41,712 nucleotides of DNA, taken from Pseudomonas sp. S37. GTDB taxonomy: Bacteria > Pseudomonadota > Gammaproteobacteria > Pseudomonadales > Pseudomonadaceae. Of the stretch, positions 23,959 through 31,027 are shown piece by piece (position 1 is the first letter of the stretch; each line of letters starts with the position of its first letter). Where the stretch lies: the NCBI RefSeq assembly GCF_016658545.1, contig NZ_JACVZC010000050.1:1-41712 (forward strand), written 5' to 3'. A program made the position numbers and the translations under genes. The notes beneath the pieces are model-generated. The model did no database searches and was not told the origin of the DNA. It saw only the letters and a list, made by a program, of their open reading frames with translations.

Positions 23959-25188
23959 TCAGGCGAAGAACCAGTAGCAGACGAAGATCGCCGCGACCAC
24001 ACCCGAGAGTTCGGCCAGCAGCGCACACCCCACCGCATGCCGCACACGCTGGATACCCACCGCACCAAAGTACACCGCCAGCACATAGAAGGTGGTCTCG
24101 GTACTGCCCTGGATGGTCGCCGCCACCAGCGCCGGGAAGCTGTCCACGCCTTGGGTCTGCATGGTCTCGATCAGCATCGCCCGTGCCGCACTGCCGGAAA
24201 ACGGCTTGACCAACGCTGTCGGCAAGCCCTCGACAAAGCGCGTGTCCAGGCCCATCCAGTTCACCGCATGGCGGATACCGTCCAGTGCCAGCTCCAGCGC
24301 GCCCGAGGCGCGTAGCACTCCCACCGCCACCAGCATCGCCACCAGGTAGGGCAGCAGGTTCTTGGCCACGTCAAAGCCTTCCTTGGCGCCTTCGACAAAG
24401 GCTTCATACACCTTCACCCGCTTCAAGGCACCGATAACCAGGAACAGGATGATCACGCCAAACAACGTCAGGTTGCCCAGGATTGACGACAGGCTGGCCA
24501 GGGCCGCCGCCGACAAGGTGCCCAGGAAAGCCATGAAGCCCCCCAGCAGCAAGGCGCCTGGGATGAAGTAGGCAAGCACGACCGGATCCCACAGGCGCAG
24601 GCGCTGCATCACGGCCACCGACAACAGGCCGACCAGGGTCGACACGCTGGTCGCCAGCAGGATGGGCAGAAACACCATGGTCGGGTCGGGTGCGCCTTGC
24701 TGGGCCCGGTACATGAAGATGGTCACCGGCAACAGGGTCAACGACGAGGCATTGAGCACCAGGAACAGGATCTGCGCATTGCTCGCCGTGGTACTGCTGG
24801 GGTTCAGCTCCTGCAGTGCGCGCATGGCCTTAAGGCCAATCGGTGTGGCGGCGTTGTCCAGGCCCAGGCCGTTGGCGGCGAAGTTCATGGTGATCAGGCC
24901 CAGGGCCGGGTGGCCCGGCGGCACCTCCGGCATCAGGCGAGCGAACAGCGGGCCTAGCACCTTGGCCAGCCATTCGACGATGCCGGCCTTTTCCGCGATC
25001 TTGAGAAAGCCCAGCCACAGGGTCAGCGTGCCGAACAGCAGCACCATCACCTCGACCGACAGCTTGGCCATGGCGAAGATGCTTTCGACCATGGCCGCAA
25101 AGATGCCCGCGTTGCCGCCTACCAGCCATTGGGCCAGGGCGGACACTGCCGCCACCAGGAAAAAGCCGAGCCAAAGGCCGTTGAGCAT
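23959..25188 (-). CDS. Fused SpmA-SpmB nucleoside-recognition (Gate domain) membrane protein
   Basis: A 409-residue protein joining SpmA-like (about 1-200) and SpmB-like (about 230-409) halves, each with a Gate/nucleoside-recognition domain and several membrane helices. Recognisable stretches are MNFAANGLGLDNAATPIGLKA in the first half and VKPFSGSAARAMLIE plus QGSTETTFYVLAVYFGAVG in the second. In Bacillus, SpmA and SpmB are separate proteins needed for spore core dehydration; pseudomonads do not sporulate, so it is probably a transporter with an unknown substrate. The ATG at 25188 has AAGGGG upstream. Confidence 0.88.
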   Translation of the reverse strand: MLNGLWLGFFLVAAVSALAQWLVGGNAGIFAAMVESIFAMAKLSVEVMVLLFGTLTLWLGFLKIAEKAGIVEWLAKVLGPLFARLMPEVPPGHPALGLITMNFAANGLGLDNAATPIGLKAMRALQELNPSSTTASNAQILFLVLNASSLTLLPVTIFMYRAQQGAPDPTMVFLPILLATSVSTLVGLLSVAVMQRLRLWDPVVLAYFIPGALLLGGFMAFLGTLSAAALASLSSILGNLTLFGVIILFLVIGALKRVKVYEAFVEGAKEGFDVAKNLLPYLVAMLVAVGVLRASGALELALDGIRHAVNWMGLDTRFVEGLPTALVKPFSGSAARAMLIETMQTQGVDSFPALVAATIQGSTETTFYVLAVYFGAVGIQRVRHAVGCALLAELSGVVAAIFVCYWFFA

Positions 25189-25262
25189 CCGTGTGTTCCC
25201 CTTGAAAAATGCCCGAATGATAGCGTATAGGGCGGCCTGACTGCAGGCACTGAACAGCTCAC

Positions 25263-25347
25263 TGTGGGAGCGGGTTTACCCGCGAATCTGACAACGCGGA
25301 GCATGGCACCGGCTTCGCCGGTGTTCGCGGGTGAACCCGCTCCTACA
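25263..25347. repeat. Inverted REP pair around a CACCGGC-GCCGGTG core
   Basis: REP units at 25263-25285 and about 25325-25347 face each other, with a central hairpin CACCGGC-TTC-GCCGGTG. The same layout is present at 39646-39730, so it is a mobile composite unit rather than two chance REPs. Confidence 0.87.
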
Positions 25348-25387
25348 AAGGGCGCAACTCGGCCCCAAAACCTCACAGACAACAAAA

Positions 25388-25407
25388 AGCCCCGACAAGT
25401 CGGGGCT
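25388..25407 (-). terminator. Intrinsic terminator of gltP
   Basis: AGCCCCGA (25388-25395) / TCGGGGCT (25400-25407) form an 8-base stem. On the minus strand it is followed by a T run (AAAAA at 25384-25388 on the plus strand), 24 bases past the gltP stop. Confidence 0.92.
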
Positions 25408-25430
25408 CTTTGGTCAATCAGGCATCAGGC

Positions 25431-26759
25431 TCAGCGCTTGGCAGCTTCGCCAACCACTGCGGCGCCCTGCTTGTCGGCCATCAGCGAGGCGTAGTACTTC
25501 TCGCCCTTGGCCGCATCGTACATGCCCTCCCAACGGGAGATGACCAGTGCCGCCAGGGCGTTACCAATCACGTTCAGTGCGGTACGGGCCATGTCCATGA
25601 TGCGGTCGACACCGGCGATGAAGGCCAGGCCTTCCAGCGGAATACCGACACTGCCCAGGGTGGCCAGCAGCACCACGAACGATACGCCCGGCACGCCGGC
25701 AATACCTTTGGAGGTGACCATCAGGGTCAGCACCAGCAGCAACTGCTGGCTCCACGACAGGTCGATACCGTACAGCTGGGCGATGAAGATGGCCGCAATG
25801 CTCTGGTACAGGGTCGAGCCGTCGAGGTTGAACGAGTAGCCGGTCGGTACCACGAACGAGCAGATCGACTTCGGCGCACCGTACTTCTCCATCTTCTCGA
25901 TCACGCGCGGCAGCACGGTTTCCGAGCTGGAGGTGGAGTAGGCCAGGATCAGCTCATCTTTCATGATGCGCATGATCTTGATCACCGAGAAGCCGAACAG
26001 GCGGGCAACCAGGCCCAGCACCATGAAGGCGAAGAAGGCGATGGCGAAGTACACCAGCAGCACCAGCTTGGCCAGCGGCAGCAGCGAGCTGAAGCCGAAG
26101 TTGGCCACGGTCACGGCGATCAGGGCGAACACGCCGATCGGGGCGTAGTTCATGATCATGTGGGTGACCTTGAACATGGTTTCCGATACGCCCTGGAAGG
26201 TGCGTACCAGCGGGTCGCGCAGGTCGGCCTGCAGGCTCGACAGGCCCAGGCCGAACAGTACCGAGAAGAAGATGATCGGCAGCATTTCGCCACGCATCAG
26301 CGCTGCGAAGATGTTCGACGGGATCAGGTTGAGCAGGGTTTCGATGAACGCGTGCTCATGCTGCACTTCGGCCGCAGTTGCCTGGTACTTGGAAATGTCC
26401 ACGGTACCCAGGGTGCTCATGTCGATGCCGGCGCCCGGGTGGAACAGGTTGGCCAACACCAGGCCGACGACGATGGCGATGGTGGTCACCACTTCGAAGT
26501 AGATGATGGTCTTCAGACCGATGCTGCCCAGTTTCTTCGCATCGCCAACCCCGGCGATACCCACGATCAGCGACGAAATCACGATCGGGACAACGATCAT
26601 CTTGATCAGGCGAATGAAGATGTCACCGGCGGGCTGGAGGACGTTGCTGATCCACCAGGCCTTTTCTGCGCTGAAGTGGTTCAGCAGCGCGCCGATTGCA
26701 ACGCCCAGGACCAGACCGATCACGATCTGCCAGGCGAGGCTCAGTTTTGCCTTCTTCAT
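25431..26759 (-). CDS. gltP: Glutamate/aspartate:proton symporter (DAACS family)
   Basis: A 442-residue dicarboxylate/amino acid:cation symporter. It has eight or so membrane segments plus the re-entrant loops. The serine-rich motif YSTSSSETVLPRV (HP1) and the segment VVPTGYSFNLDGSTLYQS are the substrate and cation-binding signatures. Glutamate, aspartate or C4-dicarboxylates are all possible by family; the upstream AauR box favours acidic amino acids. The start chosen is ATG 26759 (MKKAKLSLAW), with AAAGGG upstream; the open frame extends to 26918 but that stretch is not protein-like. It ends in its own terminator. Confidence 0.92.
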   Translation of the reverse strand: MKKAKLSLAWQIVIGLVLGVAIGALLNHFSAEKAWWISNVLQPAGDIFIRLIKMIVVPIVISSLIVGIAGVGDAKKLGSIGLKTIIYFEVVTTIAIVVGLVLANLFHPGAGIDMSTLGTVDISKYQATAAEVQHEHAFIETLLNLIPSNIFAALMRGEMLPIIFFSVLFGLGLSSLQADLRDPLVRTFQGVSETMFKVTHMIMNYAPIGVFALIAVTVANFGFSSLLPLAKLVLLVYFAIAFFAFMVLGLVARLFGFSVIKIMRIMKDELILAYSTSSSETVLPRVIEKMEKYGAPKSICSFVVPTGYSFNLDGSTLYQSIAAIFIAQLYGIDLSWSQQLLLVLTLMVTSKGIAGVPGVSFVVLLATLGSVGIPLEGLAFIAGVDRIMDMARTALNVIGNALAALVISRWEGMYDAAKGEKYYASLMADKQGAAVVGEAAKR

Positions 26760-26955
26760 GTCTTTACCCTTTGTTCTAGTGGTCATGGCAGCGGGTGGAA
26801 ACAGGCGTGACAGAGCCTTTGGCAAGGTCACACGCACTAACGGTTTCCGTCCGGCGACGTCATGTAAGGACACCGCAGGCGAGCGACAGGGCGCTCTGGC
26901 CAGCGAAAAAGGCGGCAACTATTGCGATGGCAGGGGGGGAAATCTAATGCCGGAA

Positions 26956-26972
26956 ACGCATACCCTATGCGT
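26956..26972. promoter_or_regulatory. Perfect dyad ACGCATA-CCC-TATGCGT upstream of gltP
   Basis: Seven-base perfect inverted arms with a 3-base spacer lie about 200 bases from the gltP start. A second dyad TTTTCG-AC-CGAAAA follows at 26986-26999. Either could bind a regulator of gltP; no family is recognised. Confidence 0.45.
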
Positions 26973-27029
26973 GATGTGCATAACGTTTTCGACCGAAAAG
27001 GTAGGTTTGTAAGTCATTGATTTATAACG

Positions 27030-27043
27030 TTCGGAATCCCGAA
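27030..27043. promoter_or_regulatory. AauR-type binding box upstream of gltP
   Basis: TTCGG-AATC-CCGAA exactly fits the inverted repeat TTCGG-N4-CCGAA described for AauR, the response regulator that controls acidic amino acid uptake and use in P. putida. It lies about 270 bases upstream of gltP, a usual distance for an enhancer-type activator. I did not find a good sigma-54 promoter between box and gene. Confidence 0.65.
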
Positions 27044-27201
27044 CAAGACCAAACGGCCATATTTAGGCAGATCTGACGGTATGAAGAGGAAGCAGCGAAT
27101 GGCTTGTTCGACAATCCGAATGGCAGAAATGCCACTTGTGAACGTGCCAGGTTGCTGGAAAAAAACTTGATGTACGGTCGAGACAAAATGTGTCCCGGAG
27201 G

Positions 27202-27227
27202 AAAAAACGCGCAAGAGAAGCGACGTT
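27202..27227 (-). terminator. Minus-strand terminator-like hairpin
   Basis: On the minus strand AACG(T)CGC and GCGCGTT pair around a 7-base loop and are followed by TTTTTT (plus-strand A run 27202-27207). It could end transcripts from the Ivy gene, about 280 bases upstream, or a small RNA. Confidence 0.5.
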
Positions 27228-27504
27228 TCCTACATGGCTCCTCGGAAGTCAGGTCTGGCAAGGCATCCCTGTGACACCGCCGACCTGATACTTCCGATTC
27301 CGCCTTTCCTGACCCGGCCCAATGCTGGAGGCACTCCCTGTACCCCTAGGCCACTCCGATCCTGTAACAATCAGAACAGCCCGGCCCCTTGGTCATGAGC
27401 TGCCCCTCCTCGGGGCGGCGCATCATAGAAGGCTGAAATATAGAAAGGTTCAGCTTCTATTACGTGACAGTGGGTGACCTTTCATCGGCACTGGCAACCA
27501 AGGC

Positions 27505-27975
27505 TCAGTACCAGTTGGGGTCACGCTTTAGCTGCTCCTGCAGCATGGCTTTCATGCCGTCGTCCGGTTTGCCCAACCAGCGATATTGCGCATGCCGGGT
27601 AGGCGACTTGTCGCTCGGCAAACCTTCGGGCACCTCCACGAGCATCCCGTAGGCATCGTCCTTGTCCCAGCTGAACGCCACGATCAGGCGCTTGTAGGTG
27701 CAGTTGTCCTGGGCCTCGCACAGCGGGCCGACCAAGTACTTGTCACCGTCTTCGGTAACGGCAGACATCTGCTGCTGGGCACTGCCGGACAGATTGACCA
27801 CCCAATCAGGCAGGCGTTCCTCGCCCTTGATCGTGTCCTGCCAGGTGTCTCGGTATTCCGGGTCCGAGCCGAGCAACTGGTCGACCCGGACCTGGCCGTC
27901 ATTGGCCGCCATCGCCGCTGCACTGCCACCCAGTAACAGGGCGGCAGCCAGGGCTGAACAAAGCTTCCTGCTCAT
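27505..27975 (-). CDS. Ivy-like C-type lysozyme inhibitor
   Basis: A 156-residue exported protein. The signal peptide ends about residue 23 (GGSAAAMA). The mature part resembles Ivy, a periplasmic inhibitor of vertebrate C-type lysozymes: LCEAQDNCTYKRLIVAFSWDKDDAYGMLVEVP matches in layout the cysteine-bounded inhibitory loop and following strands, though the classic CKPHDC loop reads CEAQDNC here. The ATG at 27975 has GAGG at 6-base spacing. The frame is open to 28530 through the DUF1328 gene, which is an artefact. Its start lies only 2 bases after the DUF1328 stop, so the two are co-transcribed. Confidence 0.75.
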   Translation of the reverse strand: MSRKLCSALAAALLLGGSAAAMAANDGQVRVDQLLGSDPEYRDTWQDTIKGEERLPDWVVNLSGSAQQQMSAVTEDGDKYLVGPLCEAQDNCTYKRLIVAFSWDKDDAYGMLVEVPEGLPSDKSPTRHAQYRWLGKPDDGMKAMLQEQLKRDPNWY

Positions 27976-27977
27976 CT

Positions 27978-28139
27978 TCAACCTCGTCCACGTCCAAAGA
28001 AGAAGGAGGCTACGAACAGCACCAGGAAGACAATGAACAGGATCTTCGCGATACCCGTTGCAGCGCCCGCGATACCACCGAAGCCCAGTACGGCAGCGAC
28101 AATGGCGATGATGAGGAAAGTGATAGCCCAGCTCAGCAT
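27978..28139 (-). CDS. DUF1328 (YtjA-like) small membrane protein
   Basis: A 53-residue protein almost wholly made of two hydrophobic helices, [20 protein letters not shown] and [17 protein letters not shown], joined by [12 protein letters not shown] and ending in GRGRG. This is the DUF1328 family, small inner-membrane proteins often found near osmotic or envelope stress genes. The ATG at 28139 has AGGAG at 7-base spacing. Function unknown. It sits between a 96-residue membrane protein and the Ivy-like gene on the same strand. Confidence 0.9.
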
Positions 28140-28181
28140 GGTGGTTCTCCTTTCTTTTGCGGAATCGATCGGTCCGACGGG

Positions 28182-28472
28182 TCAGAACACCCAGCGGTCC
28201 TGGGGTACGACATTTTCCAAAGTGGCCGGTGAAGCAGTGGCGTGGTCGCCACGCAGAGGCTCTGCAGCCTTGACCAGGGTGTTGGCACGGGTTGCCTGAA
28301 TCTGCGTCAGCAGGGCGGTCTGCGCCGCCACCTGCTCGCTCAGGCGCGCGGTCTGCCAGCTGTAATAGAACAGGCCAGCGGCCAAGGTCAGCAGCAGCGC
28401 CATGCCGAGTGACAGCAACTGGCGCAAGGGCAGTACGGCGTTCTGCGAGCGGTTGACGGATTGGCGGTTCAT
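28182..28472 (-). CDS. Small membrane protein of unknown function
   Basis: A 96-residue protein with a short basic start, one membrane helix (LLSLGMALLLTLAAGLFYYSW, about 20-41) and a following helical, coiled-coil-like region rich in Ala/Gln/Thr (ARLSEQVAAQTALLTQIQATR). The remainder is likely periplasmic. I do not recognise a family. An AGGAG site precedes the ATG. It lies 42 bases upstream of the DUF1328 gene on the same strand and probably starts that transcript. Confidence 0.75.
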   Translation of the reverse strand: MNRQSVNRSQNAVLPLRQLLSLGMALLLTLAAGLFYYSWQTARLSEQVAAQTALLTQIQATRANTLVKAAEPLRGDHATASPATLENVVPQDRWVF

Positions 28473-28544
28473 GCCGGCTTCTCCTGCTGTAATTTTTGTT
28501 CAAACCTGAACAGGTAATTGCAGCCTGCATGCCAGTCTTGGATT

Positions 28545-28575
28545 TATAATAAAAACCTTTAAAATCAATAGCTTA
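28545..28575 (-). promoter_or_regulatory. Candidate promoter for the 96-residue membrane protein operon
   Basis: In the AT-rich stretch the minus strand reads TATTGA, 16 bases, TATAAA, an acceptable sigma-70 spacing, about 75 bases upstream of the start codon. A dyad GTTCA-AACC-TGAAC at 28498-28511 lies between promoter and gene. It was read by eye only. Confidence 0.3.
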
Positions 28576-28629
28576 TGTAGTTACTCAATAGCCGGGGAGG
28601 ACGTATCCTGCACGATGCCACCCCTGCGG

Positions 28630-28646
28630 TCGTGCGAATTGCACGA
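28630..28646. promoter_or_regulatory. Dyad TCGTGC-GAATT-GCACGA at the BON gene 3' end
   Basis: Perfect 6-base arms with a 5-base centre lie immediately after the stop codon of the BON gene. No T run is present on either strand. It may be an operator for the downstream membrane protein operon or an RNA 3' structure. Confidence 0.4.
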
Positions 28647-29468
28647 TCAGCCTTCAACCTTGGTCGCCACCTTCAGCAAGTCGGCATCCACCCCGCGCAC
28701 GCCAATGATCTGCCGGGCGATCTCCACCGCGATGGTTTTCTGCTCGGCGCTGACCACCTCGCCCGACAACCGCACCATGCCTTCTTCGCTGGCGACTTTC
28801 AGGTTCAGCCCATCGAGGTTGCGGCTGAAGCGGTAGCTGTTCTGGATCTTGTCGATGATCCAGCTGTCGCTTGGCTGCGGGCCGGTGGGCACCCCCACCG
28901 GGGTTTCGCGCGCCTTGGCCATGGCGGCGGTATCGAGGCTGATCAGGTTGTTGACCAGGTGCACACCGTCGGTGGTACGCGCCACCACACCGGCCAGTTC
29001 CTTGGCTTCGGCACTGTCGACCCTTCCGCGCAGCGTCACCACGCCTTCGCTGCTTTGTACTTCTATAGGTGCCTTCTCGGTGGTGCGGCTCCACAACAGC
29101 CGGGCTCGGATCACTGCAGCCAGGGTGGCGTCCTCCAGGCGCTGGGCATAAGCACGCAGCTCAAGCGGGCGTTCCACCAACTGGGCATTGACCTGCAACT
29201 GGTTATCCACCTGCTCGATGCCCCGGGTAGCCAGGGCTACATCCTCGGCCAACTGCCGTTCGACAGCGTTCTCCACTTCGCCGGAAAGCCGCGCCTGCTT
29301 GCCTTGCACGTCGACCTTGATGCGGAACGGGTCGAGCATGCGGTTCAGGGACAATGCAGTTTGCAGGGCGCCTTCCAGGCGCGCGTCCTGCACCGGGTCG
29401 GCGAATGCCGGGGTAAAAACCGGCAACAAAGCGGCGGCCAATACAGCGCTGCGTAGGGGAAAGGTCAT
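28647..29468 (-). CDS. Triple-BON domain periplasmic protein
   Basis: A 273-residue exported protein with a signal peptide (ending TPAFA, about residue 23) and three BON domains: about 26-95 (DVQGKQARLSGEVEN), 110-175 (VQSSEGVVTLRGRVDSAEA) and 205-270 (LKVASEEGMVRLSGEVVSAEQ). BON domains bind phospholipid or other envelope parts, and OsmY-type proteins with two of them help cells under osmotic stress. Three copies is more than OsmY. The start chosen is ATG 29468, with AGGAGG at 7-base spacing; the frame stays open to 29645 without protein-like sequence. It is divergent from algB. Confidence 0.88.
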   Translation of the reverse strand: MTFPLRSAVLAAALLPVFTPAFADPVQDARLEGALQTALSLNRMLDPFRIKVDVQGKQARLSGEVENAVERQLAEDVALATRGIEQVDNQLQVNAQLVERPLELRAYAQRLEDATLAAVIRARLLWSRTTEKAPIEVQSSEGVVTLRGRVDSAEAKELAGVVARTTDGVHLVNNLISLDTAAMAKARETPVGVPTGPQPSDSWIIDKIQNSYRFSRNLDGLNLKVASEEGMVRLSGEVVSAEQKTIAVEIARQIIGVRGVDADLLKVATKVEG

Positions 29469-29680
29469 GGCAGAGCCTCCTTTTTGTAGGCAAAAGCTTA
29501 AAATCGTCGCAACCAATGTGCCATCGCGTGCCTCTAAGCAAAGCACCGGAAAAACGCGGCCTGCAGGCGTTGCTTGGCTATTGGCTAGCATGCAAAGGAC
29601 AGAATCCTTCAGAATTGACCATGCAACTTGCCCGATTTTTCCCACACTAAATAAAGATCTATCCCTAAGGAGCGTAGGAA

Positions 29681-31027
29681 ATGGAATCAGCCCAGGACAA
29701 CCAAGGCCGCATTCTGCTGGTGGATGACGAGTCCGCGATCCTGCGCACTTTCCGCTACTGCCTGGAAGACGAAGGCTACAGCGTGGCCACTGCCAACAGC
29801 GCCGCCCAGGCCGAGACCCTTCTGCAGCGCCAGGTGTTCGACCTGTGTTTCCTCGATTTACGCCTGGGTGAAGACAACGGCCTCGATGTGCTGGCGCAGA
29901 TGCGCATCCAGGCCCCCTGGATGCGTGTGGTAATCGTCACGGCGCATTCGGCGATCGACACGGCGGTAGACGCTATCCAGGCCGGCGCTGCTGACTACCT
30001 GGTAAAGCCGTGCAGCCCCGACCAGTTACGCCTGGCCACCGCCAAGCAACTGGAAGTGCGCCAGCTTTCTGCACGCCTGGAAGCGTTGGAAGGCGAAGTG
30101 CGCAAACCCAAGGACGGCCTCGACTCGCACAGCCCGGCGATGATGGCGGTGCTGGAAACCGCCCGCCAGGTTGCCACCACCGACGCCAACATCCTTATTC
30201 TTGGCGAATCCGGCACCGGTAAAGGCGAGCTGGCCCGGGCCATCCATGGCTGGAGCAAGCGTGCGCGCAAAGCCTGCGTGACCATCAACTGCCCGTCACT
30301 GAACGCCGAGCTGATGGAAAGCGAGCTGTTCGGCCATACCCGCGGCGCCTTCACCGGTGCCAGCGAAAGCACACTGGGGCGGGTCAGCCAGGCTGACGGC
30401 GGCACACTGTTCCTCGACGAGATCGGCGATTTCCCACTGACCTTGCAGCCCAAGCTGCTGCGCTTCATCCAGGACAAGGAATACGAGCGCGTCGGCGACC
30501 CGGTCACCCGCCGTGCCGATGTGCGGATCCTGGCGGCGACCAACCTCAACCTCGAAGAAATGGTGCGCGAAAGCCGCTTTCGCGAGGACCTGCTCTATCG
30601 CCTGAACGTCATCACCCTGCACCTGCCGCCGCTGCGCGAGCGCAGTGAGGACATCCTGACCCTGGCTGACCGTTTCCTCGCCCGCTTCGTCAAGGAATAC
30701 TCCCGCCCCGCCCGCGGTTTCAGCGATGAAGCACGTGCCGCCCTGCTCAATTACCGCTGGCCCGGCAATATTCGCGAGCTGCGCAACGTGGTGGAACGGG
30801 CCAGTATCATCTGCCCGCAGGAGCGGGTGGAAATCAGCCACCTGGGCATGGGCGAACAGCCGGCTGGCAACGCCCCGCGGGTGGGGGCCGCACTTAGCCT
30901 GGATGAGCTGGAGCGTGCGCATATCGGTGCGGTACTGGCCGCCAGCGATACCCTCGACCAGGCGGCCAAGACCTTGGGCATCGATGCCTCCACCCTGTAC
31001 CGCAAACGCAAGCAGTACAACCTATGA
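29681..31027 (+). CDS. algB: NtrC-family response regulator AlgB
   Basis: A 448-residue two-component regulator. The receiver domain (1-125) has acidic pocket VDDE and phosphoacceptor Asp59 in CFLDLRL, with Lys109 in VKP. The AAA+ domain has Walker A GESGTGKG (175-182), GAFTGA (222-227) for sigma-54 contact, and Walker B GTLFLDEIGD. The C-terminal Fis-type HTH reads LDQAAKTLGIDASTLYRKRKQ. In P. aeruginosa AlgB with KinB controls alginate synthesis and virulence and has also been tied to light and quorum signalling. GGAG lies at 29669-29672. It overlaps kinB. Confidence 0.95.
   Translation: MESAQDNQGRILLVDDESAILRTFRYCLEDEGYSVATANSAAQAETLLQRQVFDLCFLDLRLGEDNGLDVLAQMRIQAPWMRVVIVTAHSAIDTAVDAIQAGAADYLVKPCSPDQLRLATAKQLEVRQLSARLEALEGEVRKPKDGLDSHSPAMMAVLETARQVATTDANILILGESGTGKGELARAIHGWSKRARKACVTINCPSLNAELMESELFGHTRGAFTGASESTLGRVSQADGGTLFLDEIGDFPLTLQPKLLRFIQDKEYERVGDPVTRRADVRILAATNLNLEEMVRESRFREDLLYRLNVITLHLPPLRERSEDILTLADRFLARFVKEYSRPARGFSDEARAALLNYRWPGNIRELRNVVERASIICPQERVEISHLGMGEQPAGNAPRVGAALSLDELERAHIGAVLAASDTLDQAAKTLGIDASTLYRKRKQYNL

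Larger units (their letters stand above)
26760..27504. other. 745-base gene-free interval upstream of gltP
   Basis: Short open frames here (for example 27014-27261, minus) look like chance frames without ribosome sites or recognisable domains. The interval holds several dyads: 26956-26972, 26986-26999, the AauR-like box 27030-27043, a bulged stem 27243-27296, a GC hairpin 27399-27419 and a bulged dyad 27426-27459. It also has a terminator-like hairpin on the minus strand at 27202-27227. The part near gltP is control sequence; the part from 27200 to 27460 may be the 3' UTR of the Ivy gene or an independent RNA. Confidence 0.6.

Noticed and set aside
25410..26810. 466-codon plus-strand frame opposite gltP
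   Set aside because: Same antisense pattern; gltP has family motifs, a ribosome site and a terminator.
26780..26960. Sigma-54 promoter between the AauR box and gltP
   Set aside because: The best minus-strand matches lack either the GG of the -24 or the GC of the -12 element, so I do not call one.
27976..28530. One 341-residue protein joining the DUF1328 region and the Ivy-like protein
   Set aside because: The upstream part is out of frame with the real DUF1328 and membrane protein genes. A signal peptide and ribosome site support the start at 27975.
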